From an uncultured Pigmentiphaga sp. (GTDB taxonomy: Bacteria; Pseudomonadota; Gammaproteobacteria; Burkholderiales; Burkholderiaceae_B), in the NCBI GenBank assembly GCA_937891425.1, contig CALAGD010000064.1, forward strand, positions 29,508 through 93,507: a stretch of 64,000 nt of DNA, read 5' to 3'. The position numbers were made by a program, and so were the translations under genes. Numbering within the stretch: position 1 is the stretch's first letter; each line of letters opens with the position of its first letter. Below the pieces are notes generated by a model. That model saw only the letters and a program-made list of their open reading frames with translations. It did not search any database and had not been told where the DNA came from. Of this stretch, positions 1-9,680 are shown piece after piece.

Positions 1-257
1 TGCGCGAGTCAGGCGAGTTCAATCCGGACCTGCTGTCAGCCTGGCTCAACGCCTACGCGCGCGAACGCGAGTTCACCGCCGCCGAGCGCCGCGCCTGGCC
101 TCTCATGCTGCGCGCAGCCGCCTTGCGGTTCTGGATTTCCCGACTGTACGACTACTATCTGCCCCGGGAAGCACACACCCTCACACCGCACGACCCGCGT
201 CATTTCGAGCGCATCCTGCGCCTGCGCCGCAGTCACCCCGCTCCCGAGCTTCCCTAG
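1..257 (+). CDS. thrB: Homoserine kinase, C-terminal part (cut by window edge)
   Basis: The first 84 codons of the window, read in frame from base 3 to the TAG at 255-257, match the C-terminal end of the APH-fold homoserine kinase of betaproteobacteria (ThrB, ATP-dependent phosphorylation of homoserine in threonine synthesis). The recognisable stretch is LRAAALRFWISRLYDYYLPR followed by an HDPRHFERIL tail. The start and the catalytic core lie outside the window. The pathway partners hom and thrC are about 10 kb further on, on the other strand, so the threonine genes are near each other but not in one operon. Identification rests on family memory of the tail only. Confidence 0.8.
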   Translation, partial: RESGEFNPDLLSAWLNAYAREREFTAAERRAWPLMLRAAALRFWISRLYDYYLPREAHTLTPHDPRHFERILRLRRSHPAPELP

Positions 258-297
258 CGCCTGGCAACAATCCGGAATCACGCAACACACCGATTTC

Positions 298-1086
298 ATG
301 CAAGCCGCTTCACTTCCACCTTCCGCCGGATGGCATTGGGTACTGTCGGGCTTCCAGCTGTTTCGTCGACAGCCCTTCCCCATGTTCACCTGGGCGATAT
401 CGATCGGACTGCTGGTGCTGATCGCGAGCATGCTCGTCCCGATCGGGCCGGTGGTCTTTGTCGTGCTCATGCCAGCCATCACGGTCATGACCCTCAATGC
501 CTGCCGCGACATTGAGGCCGGCACGCCAGTGCAGCCGTTCCGGCTATGGCGTCTGATGGGCCAGCCAGCGGGCCGCCGGCTGCTCGTAGCCGGCGTGGTT
601 TATGTCCTTGCCATTCTGCTTGCCGGCTTCGCCGCATTCCTGCCCTTCATGGGCAGCATCCGGGAGGCCGCTGCGGATCTCATCGATCCCGGCCAGCCAC
701 AGAGCATGATGGCGCTCGTCGAGGCGGTGCGTACCCCGCTGTTCGTCTTTGGCCTGCTGTACCTGGTCATTGCTGCCCTGTTCTGGCACGCACCGGTACT
801 GGTGGCCTGGCACGGGCTCGAGCTGCGCAAGGCCCTGTTCTTCTCGGGGATTGCCTGCTGGCGCAACAAGGGGGCCTTCCTGGTGTATGGCATGGTGTGG
901 GCAGCGCTCATCGCCATCCTGGAGTTTGCGGCCGTGCTGCTGCATGGGGTCGGCATCCCGCGGGAAATCGTAGGTCTGGTGCAGATGCCCGTCAGCTTCG
1001 TCCTGGCCGCCGGGCTGTACTGCAGCTTTTACCCCACCTACACGACGGTGTTCGGGTCGCCCCCCGAGGGCTCGGGCACGCCCTAG
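298..1086 (+). CDS. BPSS1780-family integral membrane protein
   Basis: A 262-residue, very hydrophobic protein with about five to six predicted membrane segments, for example around residues 35-68, 97-120, 150-170, 195-220 and 232-250. Sequence and position directly after homoserine kinase match the BPSS1780 family of uncharacterised membrane proteins in Burkholderiales. No catalytic motif is visible and the function is unknown. It starts 40 bases after the thrB stop, so the two are probably cotranscribed. Its last four bases overlap the end of the convergent uvrD gene. Confidence 0.8.
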   Translation: MQAASLPPSAGWHWVLSGFQLFRRQPFPMFTWAISIGLLVLIASMLVPIGPVVFVVLMPAITVMTLNACRDIEAGTPVQPFRLWRLMGQPAGRRLLVAGVVYVLAILLAGFAAFLPFMGSIREAAADLIDPGQPQSMMALVEAVRTPLFVFGLLYLVIAALFWHAPVLVAWHGLELRKALFFSGIACWRNKGAFLVYGMVWAALIAILEFAAVLLHGVGIPREIVGLVQMPVSFVLAAGLYCSFYPTYTTVFGSPPEGSGTP

Positions 1087-3320
1087 ACGGTTTCCAGGCG
1101 TGCCACCCCCAGGGCCAGCGTCTTGGTACCCAGGCCGCTGAAGTGGATTTCGGCCTGCGCCTGTGCGCCGCTGCCGTGCAGCGCCAGCACCACGCCTTCA
1201 CCGAACTTGGCGTGGCGCACGGTCTGGCCGATATGAAAGACCTGACCATTCACCTCGACTCCACGCTTGCCGCCAGCACCTGCAAAACGCTCGTTACCCC
1301 CAAAATAAGGCTGGGAAGCCGACACCGATCGCTGCCCCCACCCGGACTCCTCCCAGGCGGCAGCGCGGTCGTAACTGGCCGCATCAACCCGCGTCGACCG
1401 GGGCGTAATCCATTTCAGACACCCTGCGGGCAACTCGTCGAGAAAGCGTGACGGCACCGGATAACGCGTTTGCCCGTGCAGCATGCGTGCCTGGGCAAAG
1501 CTGATGTAGAGGCGCTTGCGCGCGCGCGTGATCGCCACGTACATGAGGCGCCGCTCCTCTTCCAGCCCCGACACGTCCATCAGGCTGTTTTCGTGCGGAA
1601 ACAGACCTTCTTCCAGACCCGTGATGAAAACGGCGTCGAACTCGAGCCCCTTCGCGGCATGGATGGTCATGAGCTGGACGGCGTCCTGGCCTTCAGCGGC
1701 CTGGTTGTCGCCGGCCTCCAGCGCCGCATGCGCCAGAAACGCGGCCAGCGCGGTCCAGTTGCTCTCTTCCTCACCATCGTCAAATGGAATGGCAGCCTCG
1801 GCCGAAAACGCCGCAGCGGCGTTCACCAGTTCGTTCAGGTTTTCGAGCCTTTCCGCGCCCTCGCGCTCGCCCTTGTAGTGCGCTGCCAGCCCGCTGGCAG
1901 CAATCACGTGCTCGACGATCTCTGGCAGCGGCAGATGCTGGGTTTCGAAGCGCATCTGGTCGATCAGCCTGACGAACTGGCTGAGGCTGGCGCCCCCGCG
2001 CCCCGGCACCCTGGCGACCGCCGCGTACAGGCTTGACGAGGCTTCACGCGCCGCATCGGCAAGTGCTTCGAGCGTGCGCGCACCGATGCCCCGGGTGGGA
2101 AAGTTGACGACCCGCATGAACGATGTGTCGTCGTGGGGGTTTTCCATGAGCCGCAGGTAGGCCAGCGCATGCTTGATCTCCTGCCGCTCGAAGAAGCGCA
2201 ACCCGCCATACACCCGGTACGGTATGCCGGCGGTGAATAACGCATGCTCCAGCACCCGTGACTGTGCGTTGCTGCGATACAGCACAGCAACATCCTGGCG
2301 GCGCGCTCCCTCCCCGACCAGTGTCTCGATCTCCGACACGATCCATTGCGCTTCGGCTGCATCGCTCAACGCCTCGACCACGCGAATGGGTTCGCCCTGC
2401 CCCTGGTCGGTCCAGAGGTTCTTCCCCAGGCGGCCGGTATTGTGCGCGATCAGGGCATTCGCGGCGTCGAGAATGTTGCCGCATGAACGGTAATTCTGCT
2501 CGAGGCGAATGAGCTCGGGACGGAAATCGCGTTCGAAGTCGGACATGTTGCCGACGTGGGCTCCACGGAACGCGTAAATTGACTGGTCATCGTCGCCCAC
2601 CGCGAACACCGACGCGCCACCCCCCGCCAGCAGTTTCAGCCACCGGTACTGCAGGCGGTTGGTGTCCTGGAACTCGTCGACCAGGATGTGCCGGAAGCGC
2701 CGCTGGTAGTGCTCGCGCACCGGTTCATTGTGCCGCAGAAGCTCGTACGACCGCAGCAGCAGTTCGGCAAAATCGACCACTCCCTCGCGCTGGCACTGCT
2801 CCTGATAGAGCTCGTAGATCTCTATCATGCGCTGCTGAAATGGATCATGGGCGACCACATCGGCTGCCCGCAATCCGTCTTCCTTGGCACTGTTCACGAA
2901 GTTCTGTATCTGCCTCGGAGGGAACTTCTCGTCGTCGATGTTTGCCGACTTCAGCAGACGCTTGATCAGCGCCTGCTGATCGGCCATGTCGAGGATCTGG
3001 AAGGTGGCCGGGAGGTTGGCCGCGCGGTGATGCGCGCGCAGCATGCGATTGCACAACCCGTGGAAAGTACCGATCCACATGCCGCGTGGATCGATGGGAA
3101 GCATGGCAGTCATGCGCGTGAGCATTTCCCGCGCGGCCTTGTTGGTGAAGGTAACTGCCAGCAAGGCATGGGGCGAGGCGTGCCGCTGCTGCATCAGCCA
3201 GGCCATGCGCGTGGTGAGGACGCGCGTCTTCCCGCTGCCAGCGCCGGCGAGAATCAGGGCATGACGATCGGGAGCAAGCGTGACCGCAGCGTATTGCTGC
3301 GGATTCAGATGTTCAAGCAT
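1083..3320 (-). CDS. uvrD: ATP-dependent DNA helicase UvrD/Rep family
   Basis: A 745-residue superfamily 1A helicase, a 3'-5' DNA unwinding motor used in mismatch and nucleotide-excision repair. Visible motifs are Walker A GAGSGKT (residues 26-32), Walker B DEFQDTN, QSIYAFRGA, EQNYRS, and the late motifs MTIHAAKGLEFD and EEERRLMYVAITRA. The last 50 residues form the Tudor-like C-terminal domain typical of UvrD and PcrA (GQTVRHAKFGEGVV...). Length is close to the usual 720-780. It lies downstream of two glycosyltransferase genes on the same strand, 33 bases after the nearer one. UvrD and Rep are hard to separate by eye; the C-terminal domain favours UvrD. Confidence 0.93.
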   Translation of the reverse strand: MLEHLNPQQYAAVTLAPDRHALILAGAGSGKTRVLTTRMAWLMQQRHASPHALLAVTFTNKAAREMLTRMTAMLPIDPRGMWIGTFHGLCNRMLRAHHRAANLPATFQILDMADQQALIKRLLKSANIDDEKFPPRQIQNFVNSAKEDGLRAADVVAHDPFQQRMIEIYELYQEQCQREGVVDFAELLLRSYELLRHNEPVREHYQRRFRHILVDEFQDTNRLQYRWLKLLAGGGASVFAVGDDDQSIYAFRGAHVGNMSDFERDFRPELIRLEQNYRSCGNILDAANALIAHNTGRLGKNLWTDQGQGEPIRVVEALSDAAEAQWIVSEIETLVGEGARRQDVAVLYRSNAQSRVLEHALFTAGIPYRVYGGLRFFERQEIKHALAYLRLMENPHDDTSFMRVVNFPTRGIGARTLEALADAAREASSSLYAAVARVPGRGGASLSQFVRLIDQMRFETQHLPLPEIVEHVIAASGLAAHYKGEREGAERLENLNELVNAAAAFSAEAAIPFDDGEEESNWTALAAFLAHAALEAGDNQAAEGQDAVQLMTIHAAKGLEFDAVFITGLEEGLFPHENSLMDVSGLEEERRLMYVAITRARKRLYISFAQARMLHGQTRYPVPSRFLDELPAGCLKWITPRSTRVDAASYDRAAAWEESGWGQRSVSASQPYFGGNERFAGAGGKRGVEVNGQVFHIGQTVRHAKFGEGVVLALHGSGAQAQAEIHFSGLGTKTLALGVARLETV

Positions 3321-3353
3321 CGGGCAATCTTACGGCAAACAACGGGTCGAGGT

Positions 3354-4232
3354 TCAGGAGTGTCGCAACACTCGGTACAGGGGCTGCAGCAGAGAAACGG
3401 GCAACAGCCGGGGCAGTGCACGGGCGATGAAGACAAGTACGGCGGTCAGAGGCCCCAGCACGCGCAACTGGCGCTTCAGGCGATACAGCCGGTACTCGGT
3501 TTTCACGTAGTTCCAGCCACGCCGACGTCGCAACATCCGTGTGCCAGCCCGGGCCAGCACCAGATCATCCTGCAGGTTCCACCCCTTGCCCCCCTGCGCC
3601 AGCAGGCGCAGCCAGAGGTCGTAATCTTCCGCCTGCGGGCAATGCCGGTAATTGCCTGCCTGCAATACGCACGAACGTCGCAACACCACGGTGGGATGGT
3701 TGAACGGATTGCGATACGGCAGCATGGAACGGATGCTTGCGTCGCTTTCCGGGACCACCTTGCGCGCCAGAAGCTGAAGCGTACCGGGTTCCACTTCCCA
3801 CATGCACGAACCGCACACTGCAATCTGTGGATTGCGCGCCATGAAGCCAACCTGCCGTTCGAACCGCCAGGGCTGGTTGAAATCGTCGGTATCTACACGC
3901 ACCACCAGCTCGTGCCGGCAGTGCTGCAGGCCGTGTGCCAGCGCGCGCCCCAGCCCCTCCTGCTGCGGCAGCGGCAACACCACCAGGGGCAGGCGTTCGC
4001 GCCAACGATCAATCACTGACTGCAATTCGGCACCGATCGGCCCATCGAGCACGACCACGACCTCGGCAGGTGGCCAGCTCTGGTCCGCCACACTTTGCAG
4101 GCATTCTTCAAAAAACTCGGGTCTCTCATTCTGGTAGAGCGAGAGCAGTACCGAGAACGCGGGGCGCTGCGACTCGTTGTTGGCGATGTCTTCAGTCAAG
4201 GGAGAGGCGTCCGGCACAGGAACAGGCGTCAC
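3354..4232 (-). CDS. Family 2 glycosyltransferase
   Basis: A 292-residue GT-A-fold glycosyltransferase. It has the N-terminal nucleotide-sugar fold (FSVLLSLYQNERPEFFEECL), the VVLDGP strand, and a DTDD metal-binding DxD-type motif near residue 118. The closest remembered families are AmsE-like enzymes that extend surface polysaccharide or lipopolysaccharide chains. A basic, hydrophobic C-terminal tail (about residues 245-285) may attach it to the membrane. It follows a family 4 glycosyltransferase on the same strand with a 63-base gap, so the two probably act on the same glycan. Donor and acceptor cannot be told from sequence. Confidence 0.85.
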   Translation of the reverse strand: MTPVPVPDASPLTEDIANNESQRPAFSVLLSLYQNERPEFFEECLQSVADQSWPPAEVVVVLDGPIGAELQSVIDRWRERLPLVVLPLPQQEGLGRALAHGLQHCRHELVVRVDTDDFNQPWRFERQVGFMARNPQIAVCGSCMWEVEPGTLQLLARKVVPESDASIRSMLPYRNPFNHPTVVLRRSCVLQAGNYRHCPQAEDYDLWLRLLAQGGKGWNLQDDLVLARAGTRMLRRRRGWNYVKTEYRLYRLKRQLRVLGPLTAVLVFIARALPRLLPVSLLQPLYRVLRHS

Positions 4233-4295
4233 GTTCTGAAGGAATAGATAGTAAACGATGCGGTCGATCCGGCAACCCGCAGGCGTGCTGCCGCT

Positions 4296-5735
4296 TCATC
4301 CGGGCGGGAGGATGGCCCGAGCCAGCATGGCCGCGCTTTCGGTCCAGGTGAGCCAGGGCATCCCGGCGGAACCGGGCGCACGGCCCTGTGCATCCAGCGC
4401 CAGCCATTCGCGCAGGGCGCGCGCAAGCGCCCCCGGCTCGTCAGCCCTGAAATACCAGGCGTACGCACCGGCCACCTCACGGAATACCGGCAGGTCGCGG
4501 GCGATGATCGGCAGTCCGTGCTGTGCCGCCTCGATCAGGGGCAGGCCGAATCCTTCCGCGTACGAAGCGGCAATCAGCGCTTTGCAATGGCGGTACGCCA
4601 GCTGCAGCTCCGCATCCGACGCCCCCTCCAGCCAATGCAGGCGGTGCCCGGCTTCCGGATGCCGACGCAAGCGATCGACCAGCGCGCTCACGTTCCAGCC
4701 GGTCTTGCCGATGATCAGCAGATGCACACGTGCGCCCTCCTCCCACAGACGCTCCATCGCATCGAGCACCTGCTCGTGCCCCTTGCGGGGCTCAAGCGTC
4801 CCCACCATCAGGAAAACAGGCTCTTCGGGTGCCAGCAGCCAGGCGTGCCTTGCCGCCGCAGTGCACATGACAGCCTCGAGATCCTCCGGAGCAACGCGCG
4901 CCTGCTCGAGCCGGGCTCCCAGGTGAAACCACCCGATTTGCGGGCCGCCGTCAGGCCTCGGTACCCGCGGCTGGGTCGCAAGCCAGTGGCGCAGGTCATC
5001 GGACACTGCGCGCGAGACGCACTGTATGGAGTCAGCCACTTCAAGCACGATATCCAGCCAGCGCGCGAAACGCGGGTCGACGACACCCTGATAGAACTCG
5101 GGATGCAAGACGGGGATGAGGTCGTGCAGTACGAAGTGCACCGCTACACCCTGCCTGCGCCAGGCACGCAACGGGCGGCGCATGTCCCGAATCGGCAGCA
5201 GCGCAAGGTCCGCCGTAAAGAAAACGTCGCCCGGGGCGATTTCGACCGGTTCGTCTTCCAGCCGCATGTTGGGCAACTGCCATGCCCGCGTGGAGTACTG
5301 GCGTGCGTACCGAAACCGGCCACGCGACACCTGGATGGGTTCCACGCGCCAGTCGGGAAGATCGAGCTCGGCCAGTGCACGGGTCAGGTTGCGCACCACC
5401 CTCTGGATGCCGGTGCCCGCGTCGCGCTGGAGCAATCCGGAGACATCCACCAACAGCTGATGTCGCGGCTGCGCTGCAGGGTCGACTCCCGCAAGCAGCG
5501 CGCGATAACCGTAGCGCAGATAACGCGCGCGTGCGTTCGGGTCGAACGGTCCGTCATCGGCCGCAGAACCGGCGCGCACATGGGCTGGAACCCCCACCTG
5601 CGCGAGAATACGCCCACCGAGCCCGGGAAAGGCCATCAGCACACGCACCGCCAGACGCTTCAGCCACGCATGCTTCTGCACCTGGGCGTATGCTATGTCG
5701 ATGAAACTGCGAATCCGCTGCGACAGTCGTGCCAC
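4296..5735 (-). CDS. Family 4 (group 1) glycosyltransferase
   Basis: A GT-B-fold glycosyltransferase of 479 residues when started at the GTG at 5735. That codon follows a GAGGT ribosome site and leaves room for the divergent transporter gene at 5841; the frame is open further upstream, but that would run into the neighbour. The C-terminal half carries the group 1 signature: GTLEPRKGHEQVLDAM, then LIIGKTGWN, then ASYAEGFGLPLIEAA with the paired-glutamate motif. The N-terminal half has LLVDVSGLLQRDAGTGIQRV, seen in WbaZ/MtfB-like mannosyltransferases. It is probably cotranscribed with the family 2 enzyme. No flippase or polymerase gene is adjacent. The sugar is unknown. Confidence 0.83.
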   Translation of the reverse strand: MARLSQRIRSFIDIAYAQVQKHAWLKRLAVRVLMAFPGLGGRILAQVGVPAHVRAGSAADDGPFDPNARARYLRYGYRALLAGVDPAAQPRHQLLVDVSGLLQRDAGTGIQRVVRNLTRALAELDLPDWRVEPIQVSRGRFRYARQYSTRAWQLPNMRLEDEPVEIAPGDVFFTADLALLPIRDMRRPLRAWRRQGVAVHFVLHDLIPVLHPEFYQGVVDPRFARWLDIVLEVADSIQCVSRAVSDDLRHWLATQPRVPRPDGGPQIGWFHLGARLEQARVAPEDLEAVMCTAAARHAWLLAPEEPVFLMVGTLEPRKGHEQVLDAMERLWEEGARVHLLIIGKTGWNVSALVDRLRRHPEAGHRLHWLEGASDAELQLAYRHCKALIAASYAEGFGLPLIEAAQHGLPIIARDLPVFREVAGAYAWYFRADEPGALARALREWLALDAQGRAPGSAGMPWLTWTESAAMLARAILPPG

Positions 5736-5840
5736 GAATCTACCTCGGTCTCGTGCAAACGCGAGATTGTAGGTTTTGTCGACGAAGGGCACCACACGTA
5801 TAGTGTCAGCCTCGTGAACTCTCGTATCAAGGATAGCCCT

Positions 5841-6875
5841 ATGCGATTCTCGTTCCTGTTCAAATCCGTACTCGCAACAGCAGGTCTGTGCGCGGCGTTG
5901 CTGACCAGTCTTCCGGCACACGCGGGTACCCTGGATATCGTTCGCGAACGCGGTGTGCTCCTTTGTGGCACCACCACCGGCTTCGCCGGATTCTCCGCTC
6001 CCGATGAAAAGGGCAACTGGAAGGGGCTGGATGTCGACCTGTGCCGCGCCATTGCCGCCGCCGTGTTCGGCGACGCATCGAAGTTCAGGGCCGTACCCCT
6101 CAACGCCCAGCAGCGGTTCACCGCCCTGCAGTCAGGCGAGATCGATGTGCTCACCCGCAACACCACCGTCACGCAACAGCGCGACACAGCCCTCGGCCTC
6201 ATCAGTGCGGGCATCAACTTCTACGATGGCCAGGCTTTCATGGTACCCAAGAGCCTCGAAGTCACCAGCGCCACGCAGCTCGATGGCGCCACGGTATGCA
6301 CGCAGACGGGCACCAGCAATGAAGCTGCACTGGCTGACTGGGCGCGAGCCAACAATATCCAGTATCAGGTCATCGTCTTCGAGAACTTTGACGAGGTGGT
6401 CAACGCCTTCGCATCCGGACGCTGTGATGCCTTCAGCACGGATGCGTCGGGCCTGGCCTCCATTCGGCACTCGCGCCTGCCCGACCCCTCCGCTTACGTA
6501 GTGCTGCCCGAACTCATTTCCAAGGAACCCCTTGGACCCTTCGTGCGCCAGGGCGACGACCAGTGGCTGAACGTCGTGAAATGGACGCTGCAGGCCATGC
6601 TTGAAGCTGAAGAGTATGGCATCACGTCCAGGAACGTCGATGAAATGCTCAAGAGTACCAACCCGAACGTGCAACGCATACTGGGCGTTTCGGGCAACGC
6701 TGGCCGCAACCTGGGACTCGACGACAAATGGGCCTACAACATCATCAAGCAGGTCGGCAACTACGGGGAAAGCTTCGAGCGCAATGTAGGCAAGAACAGC
6801 CCCCTCGATCTGGAACGCGGCCTCAATGCTCTCTGGACCAAGGGCGGCCTCATGTACGGTCTGCCTATTCGCTGA
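5841..6875 (+). CDS. Amino-acid ABC transporter, periplasmic binding protein (AapJ/BztA type)
   Basis: A 344-residue secreted solute-binding protein. It has a cleavable Sec signal peptide (residues 1-28, ending SLPAHA) and then the polar amino-acid binding fold: VRERGVLLCGTT, WKGLDVDLCRAIAAAVFGD, and FTALQSGEIDVLTRNTT. These match the AapJ/BztA group of general L-amino-acid receptors. The ATG at 5841 follows AAGGAT. No permease or ATPase genes are next to it, so the rest of the transporter must be encoded elsewhere. Its last 11 bases overlap the 3' end of radA on the other strand. Confidence 0.88.
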   Translation: MRFSFLFKSVLATAGLCAALLTSLPAHAGTLDIVRERGVLLCGTTTGFAGFSAPDEKGNWKGLDVDLCRAIAAAVFGDASKFRAVPLNAQQRFTALQSGEIDVLTRNTTVTQQRDTALGLISAGINFYDGQAFMVPKSLEVTSATQLDGATVCTQTGTSNEAALADWARANNIQYQVIVFENFDEVVNAFASGRCDAFSTDASGLASIRHSRLPDPSAYVVLPELISKEPLGPFVRQGDDQWLNVVKWTLQAMLEAEEYGITSRNVDEMLKSTNPNVQRILGVSGNAGRNLGLDDKWAYNIIKQVGNYGESFERNVGKNSPLDLERGLNALWTKGGLMYGLPIR

Positions 6876-8253
6876 CCGTCAGGTCACGCACGCGGGCCAA
6901 CGCCTCTTCCAGCCGGTCGACCGCCCAGATTTCCAGTCCGGCAATCGACTGTTTCGGGGCATTGGCCCGTGGAATCAGGGCTCGCGTGAACCCAAGCTTG
7001 GCGGCCTCGCGCAGCCTTTCCTGGCCACGCGGCGCCGGCCGGATCTCGCCGGTGAGGCCCACCTCGCCGAATGCCACCAGCCCTTTGGGCAGGGCGCGAT
7101 TGCGCAGCGAAGACACGATCGACAACAGCACCGGAAGATCGGCAGCAGGTTCGGTAATGCGCACGCCCCCAACCGCGTTCACGAAAACGTCCTGGTCGTA
7201 GGTAGTGACGCCGCCATGGCGATGGAGCACTGCCAGCAGCATGGCCAGCCGGTTGCCCTCGAGCCCGACCGACAGGCGCCGTGGACTTGGCCCGTGCGAG
7301 CTGTCAACGAGCGCCTGGATTTCTACCAGTAGCGAGCGCGTGCCTTCCTGGGTGACCATGACGCACGCTCCGGCCACAGGCTGGTCGTGGCGCGACAGGA
7401 ACAGCGCCGACGGGTTGTTTACCCCCTTCAGCCCGCGATCGGTCATGGCGAACACGCCAAGCTCGTTGACGGCGCCGAACCGGTTCTTGAAGGCACGAAC
7501 GAGTCGAAACGCCGAGTGTGTATCGCCTTCGAAGTACAGCACGGTGTCGACAATATGCTCCAGCACCCGAGGCCCGGCAAGCGCGCCTTCTTTCGTCACG
7601 TGCCCGATCATTACCAGAGTGACTCCGGTCTGCTTGGCCAGACGCGTGAGTTGTGCGGCACATTCTCGCACCTGCGCAACCGACCCTGGCGCCGAGGTCA
7701 GTTCACCCGAGTAGAGTGTCTGGATGGAATCGATGACGACTACGGTGGGACGCTGTTCGGGCGCGGCATCGAGCACGACCGACTGGATCACCTCCAGCCG
7801 TATCTCGGCGAGCAGGTCGATCTCGGCCGCCGACACCCCTAGCCGTTGCGCGCGCAGCGCCACCTGGTCGCTCGACTCTTCCCCCGTGACGTAAAGAACG
7901 CGATGATGCCGCGACATCGACGCCAGCGCCTGCAGCAGCAGCGTCGACTTGCCGATACCTGGATCTCCGCCGATCAGGACAACCCCACCAGGCACGAGCC
8001 CCCCACCGAGAACCCGGTCGAATTCCGGAATTCCGGTTGGCACGCGCGGCTGCTGGCGAGGTTCAATCTCGGCCAGCTTGCGCACCGGACTCGACCCAGC
8101 GAGTGGACTGTACCGATGAGAGCCTGCCTTGTCGGTCTCCGGTGTGGTTTCGGTCAGCGTATTCCAGGCCTGGCAGTGCTGGCATTGCCCCTGCCACTTC
8201 AGGCTGCTTGCCCCGCAGTTGTTGCAAACGTAGGTAGTCCGGATCTTGACCAT
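6865..8253 (-). CDS. radA: DNA repair protein RadA
   Basis: A 462-residue RadA/Sms, a RecA-like helicase that extends recombination intermediates. Features in order are the N-terminal four-cysteine zinc finger (CNNC and CQHC, residues 10-30), Walker A GGDPGIGKST near residue 95, the RadA-specific KNRFG motif near residue 257, and a C-terminal Lon-like domain (GLTGEIRPAPRGQERLREAAKLGF). Length is normal. It lies 29 bases downstream of alr on the same strand, so the two are probably cotranscribed. The start at 8253 gives the standard MVKIRTTYVC beginning. Confidence 0.96.
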   Translation of the reverse strand: MVKIRTTYVCNNCGASSLKWQGQCQHCQAWNTLTETTPETDKAGSHRYSPLAGSSPVRKLAEIEPRQQPRVPTGIPEFDRVLGGGLVPGGVVLIGGDPGIGKSTLLLQALASMSRHHRVLYVTGEESSDQVALRAQRLGVSAAEIDLLAEIRLEVIQSVVLDAAPEQRPTVVVIDSIQTLYSGELTSAPGSVAQVRECAAQLTRLAKQTGVTLVMIGHVTKEGALAGPRVLEHIVDTVLYFEGDTHSAFRLVRAFKNRFGAVNELGVFAMTDRGLKGVNNPSALFLSRHDQPVAGACVMVTQEGTRSLLVEIQALVDSSHGPSPRRLSVGLEGNRLAMLLAVLHRHGGVTTYDQDVFVNAVGGVRITEPAADLPVLLSIVSSLRNRALPKGLVAFGEVGLTGEIRPAPRGQERLREAAKLGFTRALIPRANAPKQSIAGLEIWAVDRLEEALARVRDLTVSE

Positions 8254-8282
8254 GAGAAAACTCGCTTGAGCCGGCTGGCAAA

Positions 8283-9404
8283 TCAGTCGCCCGCAGCGGC
8301 GTTCACCCGTCGGGGCACCCGCCGTGCCACCGCCGTCAGCAATTCGTAACCGATCGTACCGGCCGCCCCGGCTACTTCGTCAACCGAGAGCCCATCGGCC
8401 CCCCACAACGTGACGGGCGCACCCACGCCAGCCTGCGGCACCGGATTGAGGTCGACGGCCAGCATGTCCATGGAAACACGCCCGACCAGCCGCGTGCGCA
8501 CCCCCGCGACCACGACCGGTGTTCCACTGGGCGCGTGTCGCGGGTAACCGTCAGCGTAACCGCAGGCGACGATGCCGACCCTCATGGGCTCACTGGCCAC
8601 AAAAAGGCCCCCGTAACCCACGGCCGCACCCGGCTCGAGCCGCTGCTCGGCGATGATGCGCGACTGCAGACTCATCGCCGGCAGCAGGCCCAGCGATGCC
8701 GCACTGGGCCCTTCTTCGAACGGGGTGGCACCGTACAGGCAGATACCCGGGCGCAGCCAGTCGGTAGTGGCCGCAAGTTGCGGCGATCCCAGCGTCGCTG
8801 CGGAATTGCACACACTGCGCTGGCCCGGTAACCCCTGCGTAGCCGAGTTGAACACTTCCATGACCTGCTGCACGCGCTCGGCCTGCTCGCCATGCGCAAA
8901 ATGCATGACGTGACCGATCGATGCCACGATACCCCGCCGCTGCAATTCAAGCGCACGCGCATGGGCTGCGCGGTACTCCCGTGGCGTGAACCCCAAGCGG
9001 TTCATGCCGCCATTGAGCTTGAGGTGAATATCGAGACCTGCCGGGGCACGCAATGTTTCGAGCATTGTCAACTGGTCGGCGTGGTGCACGACGGGCTGGA
9101 GCCGGTGTTCGGTGAAGTGCGGAAGGTCGCTCGAATCGAAGAACCCTTCGAGCATCAGGATGGGCCGGGTCCAGCCGGCCTCGCGGCAGCGTACGGCTTC
9201 GTCAAGGTCGAGCATGGCGAGCCCATCAGCCATCTGCAGACCGGGGAATGCCTGCTGGATGCCGTGACCGTAAGCGTCCGCCTTGACGACCGCCCAGATG
9301 CGTGGCGCGTTTCCGCGCGCAAACGGTGCAACCCGGGCACGAACCTGAGCCAGGTTATGGGCGATGGCAGAAGGGTGTATCGTGGCGAGAATTGGGCGAG
9401 GCAT
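8283..9404 (-). CDS. alr: Alanine racemase
   Basis: A 373-residue PLP enzyme interconverting L- and D-alanine for peptidoglycan. The PLP lysine motif is WAVVKADAYGHG (about residue 40), followed by GGMNRLGF, and by SMDMLAVDL in the C-terminal barrel with the catalytic tyrosine region AVGYGGLF. The ATG at 9404 is chosen because MPRPILATIHPSAIAHNL is the usual N-terminus; the frame stays open 84 codons further upstream without family similarity. It lies first in an alr-radA pair and is divergent from the HpnD-like gene. A single alr-type gene is seen; whether a second (dadX) exists elsewhere is unknown. Confidence 0.95.
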   Translation of the reverse strand: MPRPILATIHPSAIAHNLAQVRARVAPFARGNAPRIWAVVKADAYGHGIQQAFPGLQMADGLAMLDLDEAVRCREAGWTRPILMLEGFFDSSDLPHFTEHRLQPVVHHADQLTMLETLRAPAGLDIHLKLNGGMNRLGFTPREYRAAHARALELQRRGIVASIGHVMHFAHGEQAERVQQVMEVFNSATQGLPGQRSVCNSAATLGSPQLAATTDWLRPGICLYGATPFEEGPSAASLGLLPAMSLQSRIIAEQRLEPGAAVGYGGLFVASEPMRVGIVACGYADGYPRHAPSGTPVVVAGVRTRLVGRVSMDMLAVDLNPVPQAGVGAPVTLWGADGLSVDEVAGAAGTIGYELLTAVARRVPRRVNAAAGD

Positions 9405-9680
9405 GGCGTTACAAGTGTACCCTGTGTACGGGCCCGTGAAGTGCGACAGACTTTTTTGCGCACCGTGTTCCGGCCAGGCGGCACGGGACGTGCAACAATA
9501 CGCTTCACGCACAAGCCAGCGCGCCATCAGCAGGCGCCAGGGCCAGCCACAAGGAACATGCCAGAGCCGCGCGCACGCACCTACGCCCTTCGGCAGCAGC
9601 GCACGCGTTGGCTCACGGCCTGAACAGACACCCGCCGCCGTCAGTCGCTTCCACACTGCCTCGACAGGCTTACGCTATTC

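Noticed and set aside
4518..6875. 785-codon plus-strand frame ending with the amino-acid receptor
   Set aside because: Only the part from the ATG at 5841, with a signal peptide and ribosome site, is real. The upstream part is antisense to the family 4 glycosyltransferase.
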